Assembly (NCBI RefSeq): GCF_002086285.1
Contig: NZ_MVHU01000013.1
Span: 1-64,000 of the forward strand
Direction of reading: 5' to 3'
DNA length: 64,000 bases
From: Mycolicibacter kumamotonensis
Lineage (GTDB): Bacteria > Actinomycetota > Actinomycetes > Mycobacteriales > Mycobacteriaceae
Part shown: positions 62,633 through 64,000 of the stretch, piece after piece
Position numbering within the stretch: position 1 is the stretch's first letter
Layout of the letters: every line of letters begins with the position of its first letter
Program-made: the position numbers and the translations under genes
The notes under the pieces: model-generated
Databases searched by the model: none
Told to the model about the DNA's origin: nothing
Seen by the model: only the letters and a program-made list of their open reading frames with translations

Positions 62633-64000
62633 TGGCAGACCCGTCTTTTTTCACAGGCCCTGATTCGGATGTACCGGCGGTGCCGACCGAGCATGAGGAG
62701 TTGCCGGACCGTCTCCGGGTCCACTCCCTGGCCCGGGTGCTGGGCACCACCAGCAAGCGGGTGCTGGATGCCCTGACCGAGCTGGACGGCCGGGCGCGCA
62801 GCGCCCATTCCAGCGTGGATCGCGTCGAGGCGGTCCGAGTCCGTGACCTGCTGGGATTGGCAGAGGAGCCCACCGCCGAGGCAGCGGCCCCCGATTCCGC
62901 GGAGTCCGGCGAGGTTCCCCAGGAGCCCGAGTCCCGGCTGCTGCTGGAGACCGAGGCGACCGGCGCGCGGGTCGACTACATGCCGCTGTTCGTGGCACCC
63001 CAGCCGGTCTCCTTCGAGCCGGCGGCGTCCCACGACGACGAGGGGTCCGACGATGACGACGACCTCGGTCCCGACGGCGATGACGAAAACGGGGACCGTC
63101 CCGCCAATCGCCGGCGCCGCCGCGGGCGGCGCGGGCGCGGTCGGGGCCGCGGCTCCGAAGGCGGCTCCACGGACGATGCGGCCGACTCCGCCGACTCCGA
63201 CGACGACACCGAGGACGACGACTCCGCCACGGAATCCGACGAGGCCGGGGAGGCCGAGGACGGTGGCGACGACACCGATGCCACCGACGAGTCGGGCAGC
63301 CGGCGCCGGCGCCGGCGCCGTCGGCGCAAGTCCGGCACCGGCGATGATGACGACACCGGGGCCCCGGACGACCCGCCCAACACGGTCGTGCACGAACGGA
63401 CGCCGCGCGCCAAGTCCGCCCGGGGAGCCAAGGGCGAGAAGAGTTCGTCGGACGACGAGATCCAGGGCATCACCGGGTCGACGCGCCTGGAGGCCAAGCG
63501 TCAGCGTCGCCGCGACGGGCGTGACGCCGGCCGCCGCCGCCCACCGATCCTGAGCGAGGCCGAGTTCCTGGCCCGCCGCGAAGCGGTCGAGCGCCGGATG
63601 GTGGTCCGCGACCGCGTCCGCACCGAGCCGCCGCACATCGGCGCCCGCTACACCCAGATCGCCGTGCTCGAAGACGGCGTGATGGTCGAGCACTTCGTCA
63701 CCTCGGCGGCATCGACCTCCCTGGTCGGCAACGTCTACCTGGGCATCGTGCAGAACGTGTTGCCGTCGATGGAGGCCGCCTTCGTCGACATCGGCCGCGG
63801 CCGCAACGGGGTGCTCTATGCCGGCGAGGTGAACTGGGAGGCCGCCGGCCTGGGCGGCGCCAACCGCAAGATCGAGCAGGCGCTCAAGCCGGGCGACTAC
63901 GTCGTGGTGCAGGTCAGCAAGGATCCGATCGGGCACAAGGGCGCCCGGTTGACCACGCAGGTCTCGCTGGCCGGTCGCTACCTGGTGTATGTGCCGGGGG
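62633..64000 (+). CDS. rne: Ribonuclease E/G (partial, 3' end outside window)
   Basis: The window holds the first 456 residues. A small N-terminal IF2_N-like helical domain (about 25-75; LRVHSLARVLGTTSKRVLD) is followed by a long region with acidic and Arg-rich runs (about 100-300; [11 protein letters not shown] and RRRRRRRRK). A short basic linker leads to an S1 domain (about 355-456; VGNVYLGIVQNVLPSMEAAF). This is the mycobacterial RNase E layout, with the disordered part in front of the catalytic core. The catalytic DNase I-like region is beyond the edge. GTG 62633 follows GAGGAG by nine bases. It matches Rv2444c. Confidence 0.93.

Overview
The window is high-G+C actinobacterial chromosome and almost certainly comes from a Mycobacterium in the broad sense. 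From 3.9 kb to the right edge the gene order follows, on the opposite strand numbering, the Mycobacterium tuberculosis segment I remember as Rv2497c to Rv2444c: bkdABC, echA14, a wax-ester/diacylglycerol acyltransferase, plsC, plsB2, an SSB paralogue, ettA, the giant NAD-glutamate dehydrogenase, a thioesterase, aglA, glbO, an HNH nuclease, a DUF5130 gene, pepN, an Rv2466c-type oxidoreductase, rpiB, a Nei2-type glycosylase, lipP, tig, clpP1, clpP2, mmuM, clpX, korA, korB, mobA, rpfE, an Rv2449c-type reductase, valS, folC, ndk and rne. The species cannot be fixed from the sequence alone.

Layout: (1) 1-1.2 kb, the end of a TNT-domain toxin gene and its presumed Imm61-type immunity gene, clearly poorer in G+C than the rest. 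(2) 1.2-3.8 kb, a membrane-anchored multicopper protein with an intact-looking copper nitrite reductase site. (3) 3.9-8.3 kb, the three-gene branched-chain 2-oxoacid dehydrogenase operon, echA14, a tiny membrane peptide and tRNA-Arg. (4) 8.5-13.9 kb, a translationally coupled acyltransferase operon for glycerolipid synthesis. (5) 14-20.7 kb, a block not in the M. tuberculosis order: a CopD-CtaG fusion, small unknown genes, a frameshifted ECF sigma factor, an MFS transporter and an LppX/LprG-type lipoprotein. (6) 20.8-28.5 kb, SSB paralogue, EttA, Gdh and a thioesterase. (7) 28.5-32.5 kb, DUF2207-LemA pair, TetR regulator and divergent alpha/beta hydrolase. (8) 32.5-43.3 kb, glucosidase, truncated haemoglobin, nuclease, nitrilase, oxidase-associated small genes, an unknown HExxH protein, PepN, redox, sugar and repair genes. 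(9) 43.3-50.1 kb, esterase, two tRNA genes and the protein quality-control cluster tig-clpP1-clpP2-clpX. (10) 50.4-64 kb, KorAB, MobA, RpfE, ValS-FolC-Ndk and the start of RNase E.

The genes mainly serve central metabolism (2-oxoacid oxidation, glutamate catabolism, pentose phosphate), membrane lipid synthesis, proteolysis, translation and RNA decay. The most unusual items are the TNT/immunity remnant with apparent active-site changes, the NirK fusion, the single frameshift that separates the sigma factor from its SnoaL tail, a heptapeptide tandem repeat inside Gdh, two related palindromes (one forming the 3' end of mmuM), an unclassified HEEIH protein, a 29-residue membrane peptide, and structured or long leaders before rne and rpfE. 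Database names and M. tuberculosis comparisons are from memory and were not searched.
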